Assembly (NCBI GenBank): GCA_902779315.1
Contig: CACZBC010000032.1
Location: forward strand, 1 to 53,726
Reading direction: 5' to 3'
Origin: an uncultured Bacteroidales bacterium
GTDB taxonomy: Bacteria > Bacteroidota > Bacteroidia > Bacteroidales > Bacteroidaceae
Length of the DNA stretch: 53,726 nucleotides
Part shown: piece by piece, positions 18,011 to 26,877 of the stretch
Numbering within the stretch: the first letter of the stretch is position 1
Layout: every line of letters begins with the position of its first letter
Notes under the pieces: model-generated
Database searches by the model: none
What the model saw: only the letters and a program-made list of their open reading frames with translations
What the model was told of the DNA's origin: nothing
Position numbers and translations under genes: made by a program

Positions 18011-20215
18011 ATGAAAAGACACTTTTTACTGGTCCTTTTGACCTTTGTGGGCATCTGTGTTGAAGCCCAAAACGTAAGCGTTAGCAAGGCCCGTTTCCAG
18101 AAGGGAGACGACCTGAGTTGGGCAAAGCCCGAAACCAATGATGCCGCTTGGGGCGAAATAGACATGACAAAGAACTGGGACGACCAGGGCTATGCCATCA
18201 ACAACGCCTATGGTTGGTATCGCGTACACCTCAACATTCCAAGCAGCCTGCTCAAGGGCGCAAAGCAAGAGAAGTTCGTCATCTTCGACCTGCCCAAGGC
18301 CGACGATACCGACGAATGCTACCTGAACGGCAAACTCATTGGCAAGACTGGCGGTATGCCTGGTGATGCAGGAGGCTACAAGTCTGCCTGGAGTGTTCCT
18401 CGCAGTTATCCTGTCGACATCAAGACAGGCGGCATCCGATGGGATCAGGACAACGTCATCGCCATTCGTGTCTATAATGCAGGCGAGCCTGGAGGCCTCT
18501 TCGAGCGTCCTCTCTCAATCCGCGTTCCAAGCGCTTTGGACGGACTGAAGATGAACTTCACAGATGTCAATGACGGTAATGCACATTGCAACATCGAATT
18601 GAACAACGTCTATCCCGTCGTTCAGAATGGCAAACTCGACGTCAGCATCATCGACCGCGAAAGCGGAGCCGTGCTCTCGAAGCTCTCCAAGAAGATGAGC
18701 ATCAAGCAGAACAAGCCCGTACGCCTCACTGTTCCCTACGACAAGAAGAAAGTGTGCGTGCTTACGACACAATACACCGACTCGAAGACTGGAAAGACAA
18801 TCACAAAGCGTCTGCCCTTGAAGTACATCCTTACGCCTGCAGCTCCAGCCACTCCGCGATTCAACGCCGCTCCTTTGTTCGGCGTACGCCCAGGCTCACC
18901 AGTCATCTACCGCTTCCCCGTATCTGGAGAACGCCCAATGAAATTCACCTGCGCTGACCTGCCTGCAGGCCTCAACCTCAAGGAAGCCGACGGTGTGCTC
19001 AGCGGAAAGATTGACAGACCTGGCGACTATACCTTCACCGTTGTTGCTGAGAACGCCAAAGGCAAGGCATCGCAGAAGTTCACCCTGAAAGTAGGCGACC
19101 GCATGATAGCTCTCACTCCTCCGATGGGTTGGAACTCATGGAACTGCTGGGCACTGAGCGTGTCGCAGGAGAAAGTCATGTCTTCTGCACAAGCGCTCCT
19201 CGACAAAGGACTTGCCGACTACGGCTATTGCTACATGAACATCGACGATGGTTGGGAAGCTGAAAAGCGCAACCCCGATGGCACCATTGCTGTAAACAAT
19301 AAGTTCCCATCGATGAAAGCCCTTGGCGACTGGCTCCACGAGCGCGGTCTGAAGTTTGGCATCTACTCATCTCCTGGCGACTATACCTGCGGTGGATACC
19401 TCGGAAGTATCGACCACGAGCTGCAGGACGCCGAAAGCTACAACAGCTGGGGCATCGACTACCTGAAATATGACTGGTGCGGCTACGGTCGTGAACATGC
19501 GAAAGAGAAGGACAAAGGCGTTGCCTCCTATGTACGTCCCTACCTGCTCATGCAGAAGTTCCTGCGCGAACAGCCTCGCGACATCTTCTACAGCCTCTGC
19601 CAATATGGTATGGCTAACGTATGGGAATGGGGTCGCTTTGTCGATGCCAACAGTTGGCGCACCACAGGCGACATCACAGATACTTGGCGCTCAATGTACG
19701 ACATAGGTTTCCGCCGTCAGGCCGGTTTGGCAGAATATGCCGCTCCCGGACATTGGAACGACCCCGACATGCTCATCGTGGGCAAAGTGGGATGGAGCAG
19801 TAACCTTCGCGACAGCCGTCTCACACCCGACGAGCAATACACCCACATCACGCTTTGGACGCTTCTTGCCTCCAATATGCTCATTGGTTGCGACATCGCT
19901 CAGATGGATGACTTCACCATCGGTCTTCTCTGCAATCACGAGGTCAACCTCATCAATCAGGACATCCTTGGCAAGCAGGCCGACCGTGTCGCCAAAGATG
20001 GTGACATCGAAGTGTGGGCACGTCCGCTTGCAGACGGCAGCCAAGCCTTCGGCATCTTCAACGTTGGCGAAGAAGACAAACAGGTTGACATCAAGAAATA
20101 CATCTCACCGAACTTCAAGTTCCGTGACCTCTGGAGGCAAAAAGACCTCTCTGCCGACGAGTTGATTTGCACCATTCCCACGCACGGATGCAAATATCTG
20201 AAAGTAACCAAATAA
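18011..20215 (+). CDS. GH27 alpha-galactosidase with N-terminal beta-sandwich domains
   Basis: A 734-residue secreted enzyme expected to release terminal alpha-galactose from plant oligosaccharides or galactomannan. The signal peptide ends near VEAQ. Residues 25-170 form a galactose-binding-like jelly roll (GWYRVHLNIP), followed by an Ig-like module (about 280-360). The GH27 barrel starts at LTPPMGWNSWNCW (about 368). YLKYDWCGY carries the nucleophile D488 and WRTTGDI the likely acid/base D554; NIDDGWE and WNDPDML are further family motifs. The C-terminal beta domain ends YLKVTK. It has no C-terminal tail of the kind carried by its neighbours, so it may stay periplasmic or use another route. 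The DUF3472 gene starts 24 bases downstream, so the two are probably co-transcribed. Confidence 0.93.
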   Translation: MKRHFLLVLLTFVGICVEAQNVSVSKARFQKGDDLSWAKPETNDAAWGEIDMTKNWDDQGYAINNAYGWYRVHLNIPSSLLKGAKQEKFVIFDLPKADDTDECYLNGKLIGKTGGMPGDAGGYKSAWSVPRSYPVDIKTGGIRWDQDNVIAIRVYNAGEPGGLFERPLSIRVPSALDGLKMNFTDVNDGNAHCNIELNNVYPVVQNGKLDVSIIDRESGAVLSKLSKKMSIKQNKPVRLTVPYDKKKVCVLTTQYTDSKTGKTITKRLPLKYILTPAAPATPRFNAAPLFGVRPGSPVIYRFPVSGERPMKFTCADLPAGLNLKEADGVLSGKIDRPGDYTFTVVAENAKGKASQKFTLKVGDRMIALTPPMGWNSWNCWALSVSQEKVMSSAQALLDKGLADYGYCYMNIDDGWEAEKRNPDGTIAVNNKFPSMKALGDWLHERGLKFGIYSSPGDYTCGGYLGSIDHELQDAESYNSWGIDYLKYDWCGYGREHAKEKDKGVASYVRPYLLMQKFLREQPRDIFYSLCQYGMANVWEWGRFVDANSWRTTGDITDTWRSMYDIGFRRQAGLAEYAAPGHWNDPDMLIVGKVGWSSNLRDSRLTPDEQYTHITLWTLLASNMLIGCDIAQMDDFTIGLLCNHEVNLINQDILGKQADRVAKDGDIEVWARPLADGSQAFGIFNVGEEDKQVDIKKYISPNFKFRDLWRQKDLSADELICTIPTHGCKYLKVTK

Positions 20216-20239
20216 TCCGTCTTAAAAGATAATCAGGCA

Positions 20240-23200
20240 ATGAAGAAAGGTTTATTGTTAGCATGTCTGGCACTGGTTTCTATCCTGCCGACACATGCAA
20301 CTGATTGGCAAGCAAAGACTGATACAATTTGGCCTGCGCGCCACTATCGCGAACTTAATGGTGAAGCGACAGGCAGCCAGCGTTCGGACACGTACATCAA
20401 CTGGAGCTATCCCGCAGGCACAGTCCTGGTCTATGGCATCCACTTCCCAACGGGACATGTTCGCGCCGACGCCGTATTCAAGACATCGGGCAAAAGGCTT
20501 TCCTTCGGTGTCCGCATCGTACATCCCGCCACTGGAACCGTCGTTCTTGAAAAAACCACGACAAGCACAACTACCACGTCGGCAGAGCAACGAATGGAGA
20601 TAATGCCCGACACGGAAATGCCCTATGACGGCTGGTACCGTTTTGAACTAACCTGTCCAAATGGTTCAAGTTCAGACCGACTCAACTCGCTCCTCTTCCA
20701 ACGTACTTCCACGCTCAGCATCACAGACTCCGAGATATTCATGGCTCCAAGTGTTCACCTTTGGTGGAGCACTGAGGTCCCTGGAGCGCCTTCGGGCCAA
20801 AGCTACAACTGGACGTACTTAGAAGTGATGTACCCAAGCGCTTACAAACAGCCGGCAACCTATCAAATGGCAATCGGCACTGACGGTATGTACTCCGGCA
20901 TACAGATGCCTAACCGCAGTGACGGCAGTTACGGACATACTGTTCTCTTCTCTGTTTGGGACAATGGCGACGTGGACGAGGACAAGACATTGCCCGACAT
21001 CATGCGTTCCGCTGCCGTTGACTTAGGTCCGGAAGCCTATGCCACACGTTTCGGAGGCGAGGGCACAGGCTCAAGCATACGTTACAACCGCGACGATTTC
21101 TGGGAGTTCGACCATTGGGTACAGTTCCTTTACAATGTCCGCCCGGACATCATCAGTGTCAAAGACTCACTCGGTAACGTCAAGGAATACGAGAGTACCT
21201 TGCAGTCGGTTTGGTTCAAGCAAGCCGAAGAGGCTGACTGGCACTACATGGGTACGCTTCGTATGGCGGGAGCCAACCGACTCACAAGCGGCATCTACAG
21301 CTTCCTGGAGAACTTCGGTGATAAGGGTGGCAACCTGATGAGACGCTGCTACTTCCGCAACGGAGCCATGCGCTCTGCTGCAAATGGCAAGTGGTACGCG
21401 CTGAACCATGCAGGCTACGGCCATACGCAAGGCAAGAACCAACGCAATTCACGTTATGATTACGGACACGGGCTCACGGGACTTTATGACAAGACCTTCT
21501 ATCTGGAGACGGGAGGTTACATGGGAACACGAGACAGCGCGAGCACCTGTGAGCCTCCTGTCATGGGCGAGATGCCTTGGGTGGATACCATCAACATTGC
21601 ACGCCTGGAACATCGCGTCGACGAAGGCATCCTTCATTACCAAGCATGGACCATGCAATCGCGCATTGAGTTGACACGCACCGTCTCCGACCCTTCCACA
21701 TGGAAAGTCATCAGTTGGAGTGACGAAGAGACTGTGGGTGAAGGCGATTACGGACGTGCTACCATGCTACTCGACGGCAACAGGAGCGCCTATTACCACA
21801 ACAAGTGGAAGAATGGTTCGGTGGCATATCCTCATACTTTTGTCTTCGAAGCACCCGATACCGTTACCATCAGGTCAATTGAACTTTACCAAAGCCGCGA
21901 GAGCAAGTATCGCGCAAAACAGATGATGCTCTCCGTTTCCGACAATGGCACGCGTTGGACGACTGTCGAAACGCGCCTCAACATTGAGGATTCCACCTCA
22001 CCCACCATTTATTTGTCGGAGCCTGTTACTGCCAAATACTTCCGCATACGCTTCTTGGCAGGCTATGGTACAGACCTTGTCATCAACGAGCTCTACTTCA
22101 AGAATGAGTACAGGCTTGACGACATGCTCGACCTTGCCCGGCAGATCATTGACGAATCCGACAACTGGGGTGGCTATGCTCCTGCCGACCTTGAGCCCAT
22201 GCTTGCTGTTTACGCCAACGGAACCTGCACCGACATTGATGCCTTGAGACAAGCCATTGAGGATCTTGGCGAGACAGCCCAGCCGCTTAACTACGGCATC
22301 GTAGCCAAAGCTGAGTCTTTCACGCCGAAAGCAGTTTATCAGATTCACAACATTTCGGGACGTGGAGACATCATCGCGACCACAGACAATATGCCTTCCA
22401 TCGTGGGTTCAAGTGTCGCCAATGCAGCCGAAGCATACAAGCAACCTTGCCATGTCTCCGATCCTTACTGCAATTGGATGGTCCTCCATTCAGACAAGTA
22501 CAACGAGTACTATCTCTACAACCTCGGAGCGAAGAAGTATCTTCGTGTCGAAGGAACTTCCTTGGTGCTTTCCGACATGCCCATGCCCATCAGCATCAAG
22601 AAGACTGGCGACGGATTCTCAATCGGCATCAGTGGCAAGTTTGTTGGTGTCAACGCCAATTCCGAAACGCCTGTCATCCTCTTGACCTCTGCCGGTGTCA
22701 ACGCCATCTACCAGTTGCGCACCAATCATTACTTGAGGCCCGACGAGGTTACATTGCAGGAATTGACGGACGAAGCAGAGAAAGCACTCCACGAGAACTC
22801 GCCAGAGAACCTCTTCATGCAAGCCTTACAGACTTATTCGAAGGCGTTTGTCGCGCAACCGAATACGAGTTCCAGGCTTGTTCTCAACGCTTCGACTCTT
22901 TCCTCGAATGCCAATAATGCACAACAAGAAGCACACAGTCTGGCCAAGCTCATCGACAGAAAGACCGACACATACTACGAGACCTGGTACAGCGGCATTA
23001 CTTGGCCAGATGAGATGTCTTACATTCAGGCACGCATAACAGGCGGCATCGGTGCTTTTGCCTTCAGTTTCAAGCCCTCGCAGAACCCCGATTATGGTTT
23101 GCCTGACACGCCTTCGGACATCGTTGTCTCAACCTCGTCAACCGTAAGAAACTTCCTGCCGATTGCCCGACTCACGGAAGGCATGCCGACGACAGTCAGC

Positions 23201-23638
23201 GAAGAGTATGTTTCGCCAGTCCTCTTTTCCGATGACGCCTCGCGTTTCTTGCGCTTTCAGGTCATGGAAACCATCGGCAAACGTGCTGACAGTCACATCT
23301 TTGCCATGAGTGAGTTTCAGGTGCACAATGTCACCATCGACGAAGAAGCCTCGCCTTATTACATGAAGCCTACGGTCAAGGAAGCTTTCGACGCGTTGAT
23401 GGCGGAGACTCAAGCCATGCGTTCGCTCATCGTGGCAGGCACCGTCTCAGCCGAGAGCATGAGTTCTTTGCGCCAAGCTATCGAGCGAGCAGAGCAAGCA
23501 CTCAAAAACGCGACTGAGATAAAGACTGTTTATGCGCCCTCGTTTAAGCCAGAGACTATCTACAACCTTAGTGGCCAAAGAGTCAGCAAGGCACAAAAGG
23601 GCATCTACATTATCAATGGAAAGAAGATTCTCTTCTGA
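20240..23638 (+). CDS. Secreted DUF5077/DUF3472 protein with discoidin modules
   Basis: An 1132-residue protein. A signal peptide (ending PTHA) is followed by a DUF5077-like region (about 25-165; ELNGEATGSQRSDTYINW) and a DUF3472 domain (about 170-345; VHLWWSTEVPG, RFGGEGTGSS, FLYNVRP). These two domains often occur together in Bacteroidota glycan-utilisation proteins and have no firmly known activity. Discoidin-like modules lie at about 495-640 (LLDGNRSAYYHNKW) and 880-1040 (LIDRKTDTYYETWY). Between them is a module with EYYLYNLGAKKYL similar to those in the esterase and the 13124 product. The tail IYNLSGQRVSKAQKGIYI is the cleanest example of the shared signal here. Its place behind GH27 suggests a role in binding or trimming galactose-bearing glycans, which is inference. 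Confidence 0.85.
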   Translation: MKKGLLLACLALVSILPTHATDWQAKTDTIWPARHYRELNGEATGSQRSDTYINWSYPAGTVLVYGIHFPTGHVRADAVFKTSGKRLSFGVRIVHPATGTVVLEKTTTSTTTTSAEQRMEIMPDTEMPYDGWYRFELTCPNGSSSDRLNSLLFQRTSTLSITDSEIFMAPSVHLWWSTEVPGAPSGQSYNWTYLEVMYPSAYKQPATYQMAIGTDGMYSGIQMPNRSDGSYGHTVLFSVWDNGDVDEDKTLPDIMRSAAVDLGPEAYATRFGGEGTGSSIRYNRDDFWEFDHWVQFLYNVRPDIISVKDSLGNVKEYESTLQSVWFKQAEEADWHYMGTLRMAGANRLTSGIYSFLENFGDKGGNLMRRCYFRNGAMRSAANGKWYALNHAGYGHTQGKNQRNSRYDYGHGLTGLYDKTFYLETGGYMGTRDSASTCEPPVMGEMPWVDTINIARLEHRVDEGILHYQAWTMQSRIELTRTVSDPSTWKVISWSDEETVGEGDYGRATMLLDGNRSAYYHNKWKNGSVAYPHTFVFEAPDTVTIRSIELYQSRESKYRAKQMMLSVSDNGTRWTTVETRLNIEDSTSPTIYLSEPVTAKYFRIRFLAGYGTDLVINELYFKNEYRLDDMLDLARQIIDESDNWGGYAPADLEPMLAVYANGTCTDIDALRQAIEDLGETAQPLNYGIVAKAESFTPKAVYQIHNISGRGDIIATTDNMPSIVGSSVANAAEAYKQPCHVSDPYCNWMVLHSDKYNEYYLYNLGAKKYLRVEGTSLVLSDMPMPISIKKTGDGFSIGISGKFVGVNANSETPVILLTSAGVNAIYQLRTNHYLRPDEVTLQELTDEAEKALHENSPENLFMQALQTYSKAFVAQPNTSSRLVLNASTLSSNANNAQQEAHSLAKLIDRKTDTYYETWYSGITWPDEMSYIQARITGGIGAFAFSFKPSQNPDYGLPDTPSDIVVSTSSTVRNFLPIARLTEGMPTTVSEEYVSPVLFSDDASRFLRFQVMETIGKRADSHIFAMSEFQVHNVTIDEEASPYYMKPTVKEAFDALMAETQAMRSLIVAGTVSAESMSSLRQAIERAEQALKNATEIKTVYAPSFKPETIYNLSGQRVSKAQKGIYIINGKKILF

Positions 23639-23654
23639 ACCTGATCTGAGAACG

Positions 23655-23696
23655 AATAAGGCAGCCCCGCGATAAGGAGCTGCCTTATTTGTTTTT
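23655..23696 (+). terminator. Strong bidirectional terminator
   Basis: AATAAGGCAGC (23655-23665) pairs perfectly with GCTGCCTTATT (23679-23689), followed by TGTTTTTT. It separates the DUF3472 gene from the convergent PspC gene. Confidence 0.85.
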
Positions 23697-23702
23697 TCTC
23701 AC

Positions 23703-24530
23703 CTAAAAGTCTGAGATAACCTCCCAGATTATATTGCCCCAAAGGATAAAGAAGAAGATGAGAGGCAGTATGCAACAGATGACAATAGTGATGAGAAAGG
23801 CCTTCAGGCAGCCTTTGTTCTCGTCCTTCACGATGACCGGCTCCGAGTCGTATTTCACCTGTTGGGCGAGGCTGTCAGGTGTGACGTCCATGCCTTTCTG
23901 ACGCAAACGGTCTTCTGCAGTAAGGGCTGCAGGCGTCACAAGCCACATTACAATATATATTATAGGTAGGGGCAGACCGATGCCAATCAGGGTGAGAGCG
24001 ACGGCTCCGAGTCGCCAAATGACTGGTTCTCCCCTTTCGAAATAGACGGCGAGGCCAGAGCAAACGCCGCCCAGGACTTTGTCGTCGGCACAACGATAGA
24101 AGCGATGTGAGCGGACATGCGCTTTTCCTCTGATATAGGCATCGTTTGCAAACTTGCCTGCTTCTTCGCTGAAATGCTTGAAGTCCTCTTTGAAGCCCGT
24201 TTCCTGACCGTTTCCACTCTCCCTCTTATTGTAGTTTGCAAAGGCACTTTCCGACTTGCTTTCACCTTCTCCGGCAATGTCTTCGGCATTTCCGATAGTG
24301 TCGATAATTCCCTTTACCGTCTCGATATTGACTGCTGTCATGCCTGCCTCGCGCTTTTTCCAAAGGAGTTCGGCCACTCGATGCTCAATGTCGTCGGCAA
24401 TCTCCTCTCCTCCTTCCTGACGGGAGAAGTAGCGTTTCATACTGTCCAGATAGTTCTCGAGGAGGTTGTAGGCATCCTCATCTATATTATATAAGGTGCC
24501 AAACAGGTTGATGCTGATGTTCTTTTTCAT
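23703..24530 (-). CDS. PspC-domain membrane protein
   Basis: A 275-residue inner-membrane protein. The N-terminal 115 residues are a soluble acidic domain (MKKNISINLFGTLYNIDEDA). A PspC domain follows (about 145-205): YRCADDKVLGGVCSGLAVYF and a hydrophobic stretch GIGLPLPIIYIVMWLV. A second membrane segment lies near the C-terminus (FLITIVICCILPLIFFFIL). In enterobacteria PspC signals envelope stress to the phage-shock system; in Bacteroidota, PspC proteins next to PadR regulators are common and their role is not established. It lies 20 bases behind the PadR gene and is almost certainly co-transcribed from the operator-bearing promoter at 24910-24949. Confidence 0.88.
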   Translation of the reverse strand: MKKNISINLFGTLYNIDEDAYNLLENYLDSMKRYFSRQEGGEEIADDIEHRVAELLWKKREAGMTAVNIETVKGIIDTIGNAEDIAGEGESKSESAFANYNKRESGNGQETGFKEDFKHFSEEAGKFANDAYIRGKAHVRSHRFYRCADDKVLGGVCSGLAVYFERGEPVIWRLGAVALTLIGIGLPLPIIYIVMWLVTPAALTAEDRLRQKGMDVTPDSLAQQVKYDSEPVIVKDENKGCLKAFLITIVICCILPLIFFFILWGNIIWEVISDF

Positions 24531-24550
24531 TGTTTTATTTGTTTAAGTGT

Positions 24551-24880
24551 TTATTCTTCGAGTTTCAGGATGTTTACGGTTCGCAGGATTTCCTCCCAAT
24601 TTGCGTCGAGTTGGGCAAGCGCCTCCTGCCCTTCATCGGTCAGGATGTAGTATTTGCGAGGAGGGCCTTGCGTGCTTTCACGCCACTCATACCCAAGGAT
24701 GCCGTCGCGCTTCAAGCGCGAAAGCAGCGGATAGAGCGTGCCTTCCATCACAATCATCTCAGCTTCGTGGAGACGCTGGATGATGTCGTTAGCATAGCAA
24801 GGCTGATGCCTGAGCAAGAGCATGATGCAGTACTCGAGCATCCCTTTGCGCATCTGCGATTTCGTGTTGTCCGTATTCAT
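24551..24880 (-). CDS. PadR-family transcriptional regulator
   Basis: A 109-residue winged-helix regulator of normal PadR length. The sequence RKGMLEYCIMLLLRHQPCYANDIIQRLHE is the HTH, EGTLYPLLSRLKRDGILGYEW is the recognition helix and wing, and GPPRKYYILTDEGQEAL is the classic PadR wing motif. It leads a two-gene operon with the PspC protein. A perfect inverted repeat (TACCTTG, 5 bases, CAAGGTA) overlaps the upstream end of its own promoter, so autorepression is likely. Confidence 0.92.
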   Translation of the reverse strand: MNTDNTKSQMRKGMLEYCIMLLLRHQPCYANDIIQRLHEAEMIVMEGTLYPLLSRLKRDGILGYEWRESTQGPPRKYYILTDEGQEALAQLDANWEEILRTVNILKLEE

Positions 24881-24909
24881 TTTTTATAAAATATCGAGTT
24901 TTGATACTG

Positions 24910-24949
24910 CAAAGGTAGGCATTATTTGAATACCTTGTATCGCAAGGTA
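24910..24949 (-). promoter_or_regulatory. PadR operon promoter with palindromic operator
   Basis: The minus-strand -7 box TACCTTTG lies at 24910-24917. The perfect palindrome TACCTTG-N5-CAAGGTA (24931-24949) covers the -33 region. A palindrome there next to a PadR gene is most simply the regulator's own binding site. Confidence 0.75.
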
Positions 24950-25096
24950 CTGAAATTTAACATTATTTAAGACGCGCAGAGTCTGCCAAGACGAGGCGAA
25001 ACGGGGAGCGAAAGTGCAAAAAACGCCCATTTCATCGAGAAATACACTCTATGGCAAAGAGAAATTCCGGGAAACTAGAGGTGATAAGGGCAACAT

Positions 25097-25124
25097 TGTA
25101 ACCTGTAACCTGTAACATGTTACT
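25097..25124. repeat. Heptanucleotide repeat TGTAACC x4 (last two diverged)
   Basis: Units TGTAACC, TGTAACC, TGTAACA and TGTTACT are consecutive. The surrounding 24950-25230 holds no gene that I can support. Confidence 0.6.
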
Positions 25125-25234
25125 TGAACACACACCCAATACAAGGGAAAAGAAATTCTATTATTATAAAATAATAATAGACCTCCTAGAAGAGGGGCAG
25201 GGAAGAAATCAAACATAGCATGGCAACTCCAGCA

Positions 25235-25322
25235 ACTTAACACATTAAGATGGCAAACGTCACACGTTAAGTTCGTCATCGTAACGTATTACGTTTGCAA
25301 TCATCACTGGGGTTGTTCGGCC
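25235..25322 (+). repeat. 22-bp repeat array C (3-4 diverged units)
   Basis: In-phase units start at 25235, 25257, 25279 and 25301. The second has ACGT + CACACGTTAAGTTCGTCA; the third ends TTACGTTTGCAA. More decayed than arrays B, D and F. It lies in the divergent gap between the PadR and alkaline phosphatase genes. Confidence 0.65.
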
Positions 25323-25413
25323 TCCAGGTGGGCAAGTCGAGGGGTTCATAAAGAAAAAGCAATTTCTTTTTAAAATTTCAATTTTAACACTTGCATTTCT
25401 CAAATATTTTTCG

Positions 25414-25421
25414 TACCTTTG
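25414..25421 (+). promoter_or_regulatory. -7 box (TACCTTTG) of the alkaline phosphatase gene
   Basis: TACCTTTG places transcription start near 25428. This excludes an in-frame ATG at 25419 and supports translation from ATG 25452. A TTG lies about 20 bases upstream. Confidence 0.7.
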
Positions 25422-25451
25422 TACCAGAATTCAAACCAACTAAAAACTATA

Positions 25452-26846
25452 ATGAATATGAAGAATCGATTCTTTTCCACGCTGAGCATCCTATTGTTTA
25501 CTCTCGCATGTCTTGCAGAAGGTAAGGCTAAGTATGTGTTCTATTTCATCGGTGATGGAATGGGTGTGAACCAAGTCAACGCAGCCGAAACTTACCTCGG
25601 CGCCCTCGAAGGTCGAATTGGCATCAAGGAACTTTGCTTCCCCAGCTTCCCCTACGTAGGCCTCGTCAACACTCAGAGCGCCACGAATGGCGTGACCGAC
25701 TCGGCTGCCGGAGGTACTGCTCTGGCTAGCGGAAACAAGACGAAGAACGGCGCTCTTGGCGTCCTGAAGGACCTGGAGACTCCCGTGAACTGCATCGCAC
25801 ATTGGGCAAAAGATGCTGGAGCTGCAGTCGGTGTATCGACCAGCGTGAGCATCGATCACGCTACTCCCGCAGCCTTCTACTCGCATGTTCCCAAGCGCAG
25901 CATGGCTTACGAGATTGGCGCTCAACTGCCAGGTTCGGGCTTCGACTTCTTTGCAGGAAGCGATTTCGTGAAGCCTCAGAACCCCGATGGAGGCCCAGAT
26001 CTCTATGCACAGGCTCAAGCAGGAGGCTACACGATTGCCCGCGGCTACAAAGATTACCTGAAGAAAGCCAAGAAGGCCGACAAGATGATCCTCTTCCAGA
26101 CTGAAGCAGCCAGCAAGATCGACAACAGCTGCATCCCCTATGCCCTTGATCGCACGAAGGACGACCTTACCTTGCAGGACATCACTCGCGCAGGTATCAA
26201 CTTCCTAATGAAGAAGCAAGGCCTTCGCGACGGCTTCTTCCTGATGGTGGAAGGCGGCAAAATCGACTGGGCTTGCCACGCTAACGACCCCACATTCATT
26301 ACCGAACTCATCGACATGGACAATGCCGTGAAGGTGGCATACGAGTTCTATCAGCAACATCCGGACGAGACACTCATCGTCATCACTGCCGACCACGAAA
26401 CAGGCGGACTGGTGCTCGGTCGTGGAGCCTATGAGTTGAACCTCAAGGCAGTTGCCTCTCAGCGAATGAGCATGGTGAAGCTTGAGCGCGAACTTAAGGC
26501 CATGAAGGAGAAGATGGGCGACAAGTTCACTTGGGCTGAAGGCAAGAAATTCCTCACCGACAACTTCGGATTCTGGGGCGACGTGAAGGTTAGCGACGAT
26601 CAGGCAAGCCGTCTGGAGAAGTCCTTCAACGAGTTCATGGAAAAGAACGACCCGGGTCGTCTGTCCGGCACCGTGAAGCGCGTCATCTCCGAATGTGCCA
26701 TGATTGGCTGGCAAAGCGGCGGTCACAGCAACGGTTACGTTCCTGCATTCGCAATTGGCGTAGGTGCAGAACAGTTCCACGGTCGCTTCGACAACACCGA
26801 AATCTGCAAGAAGATGGCCAAGGCCGCAGGTTGGGAAGTGAAATAA
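25452..26846 (+). CDS. Alkaline phosphatase (PhoA superfamily)
   Basis: A 464-residue exported phosphomonoesterase that releases phosphate in the periplasm. The start at 25452 is chosen because the promoter lies just before it and the product then opens with MNMKNRFFSTLSILLF, a signal peptide. Metal and catalytic motifs are present: FIGDGMG (D35), TDSAAGGTALASG with nucleophile S84, VEGGKIDWACHAND and TADHETGG. Length and motif order fit the alkaline phosphatase family. It is followed 31 bases later by the GH43 gene. Control by phosphate is possible but no Pho-type box is recognisable. Confidence 0.93.
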   Translation: MNMKNRFFSTLSILLFTLACLAEGKAKYVFYFIGDGMGVNQVNAAETYLGALEGRIGIKELCFPSFPYVGLVNTQSATNGVTDSAAGGTALASGNKTKNGALGVLKDLETPVNCIAHWAKDAGAAVGVSTSVSIDHATPAAFYSHVPKRSMAYEIGAQLPGSGFDFFAGSDFVKPQNPDGGPDLYAQAQAGGYTIARGYKDYLKKAKKADKMILFQTEAASKIDNSCIPYALDRTKDDLTLQDITRAGINFLMKKQGLRDGFFLMVEGGKIDWACHANDPTFITELIDMDNAVKVAYEFYQQHPDETLIVITADHETGGLVLGRGAYELNLKAVASQRMSMVKLERELKAMKEKMGDKFTWAEGKKFLTDNFGFWGDVKVSDDQASRLEKSFNEFMEKNDPGRLSGTVKRVISECAMIGWQSGGHSNGYVPAFAIGVGAEQFHGRFDNTEICKKMAKAAGWEVK

Positions 26847-26877
26847 ACAAAGGATAACATAAATAAGGTAAAAGGAC

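Noticed and set aside
25049-25279. A 76-codon minus-strand frame upstream of alkaline phosphatase
   Set aside because: It is built from the heptamer repeat, an AT-rich tract and array C, with no RBS or domain.
25419-25451. Earlier in-frame start for alkaline phosphatase
   Set aside because: The ATG overlaps the -7 box TACCTTTG, so it precedes the transcription start.
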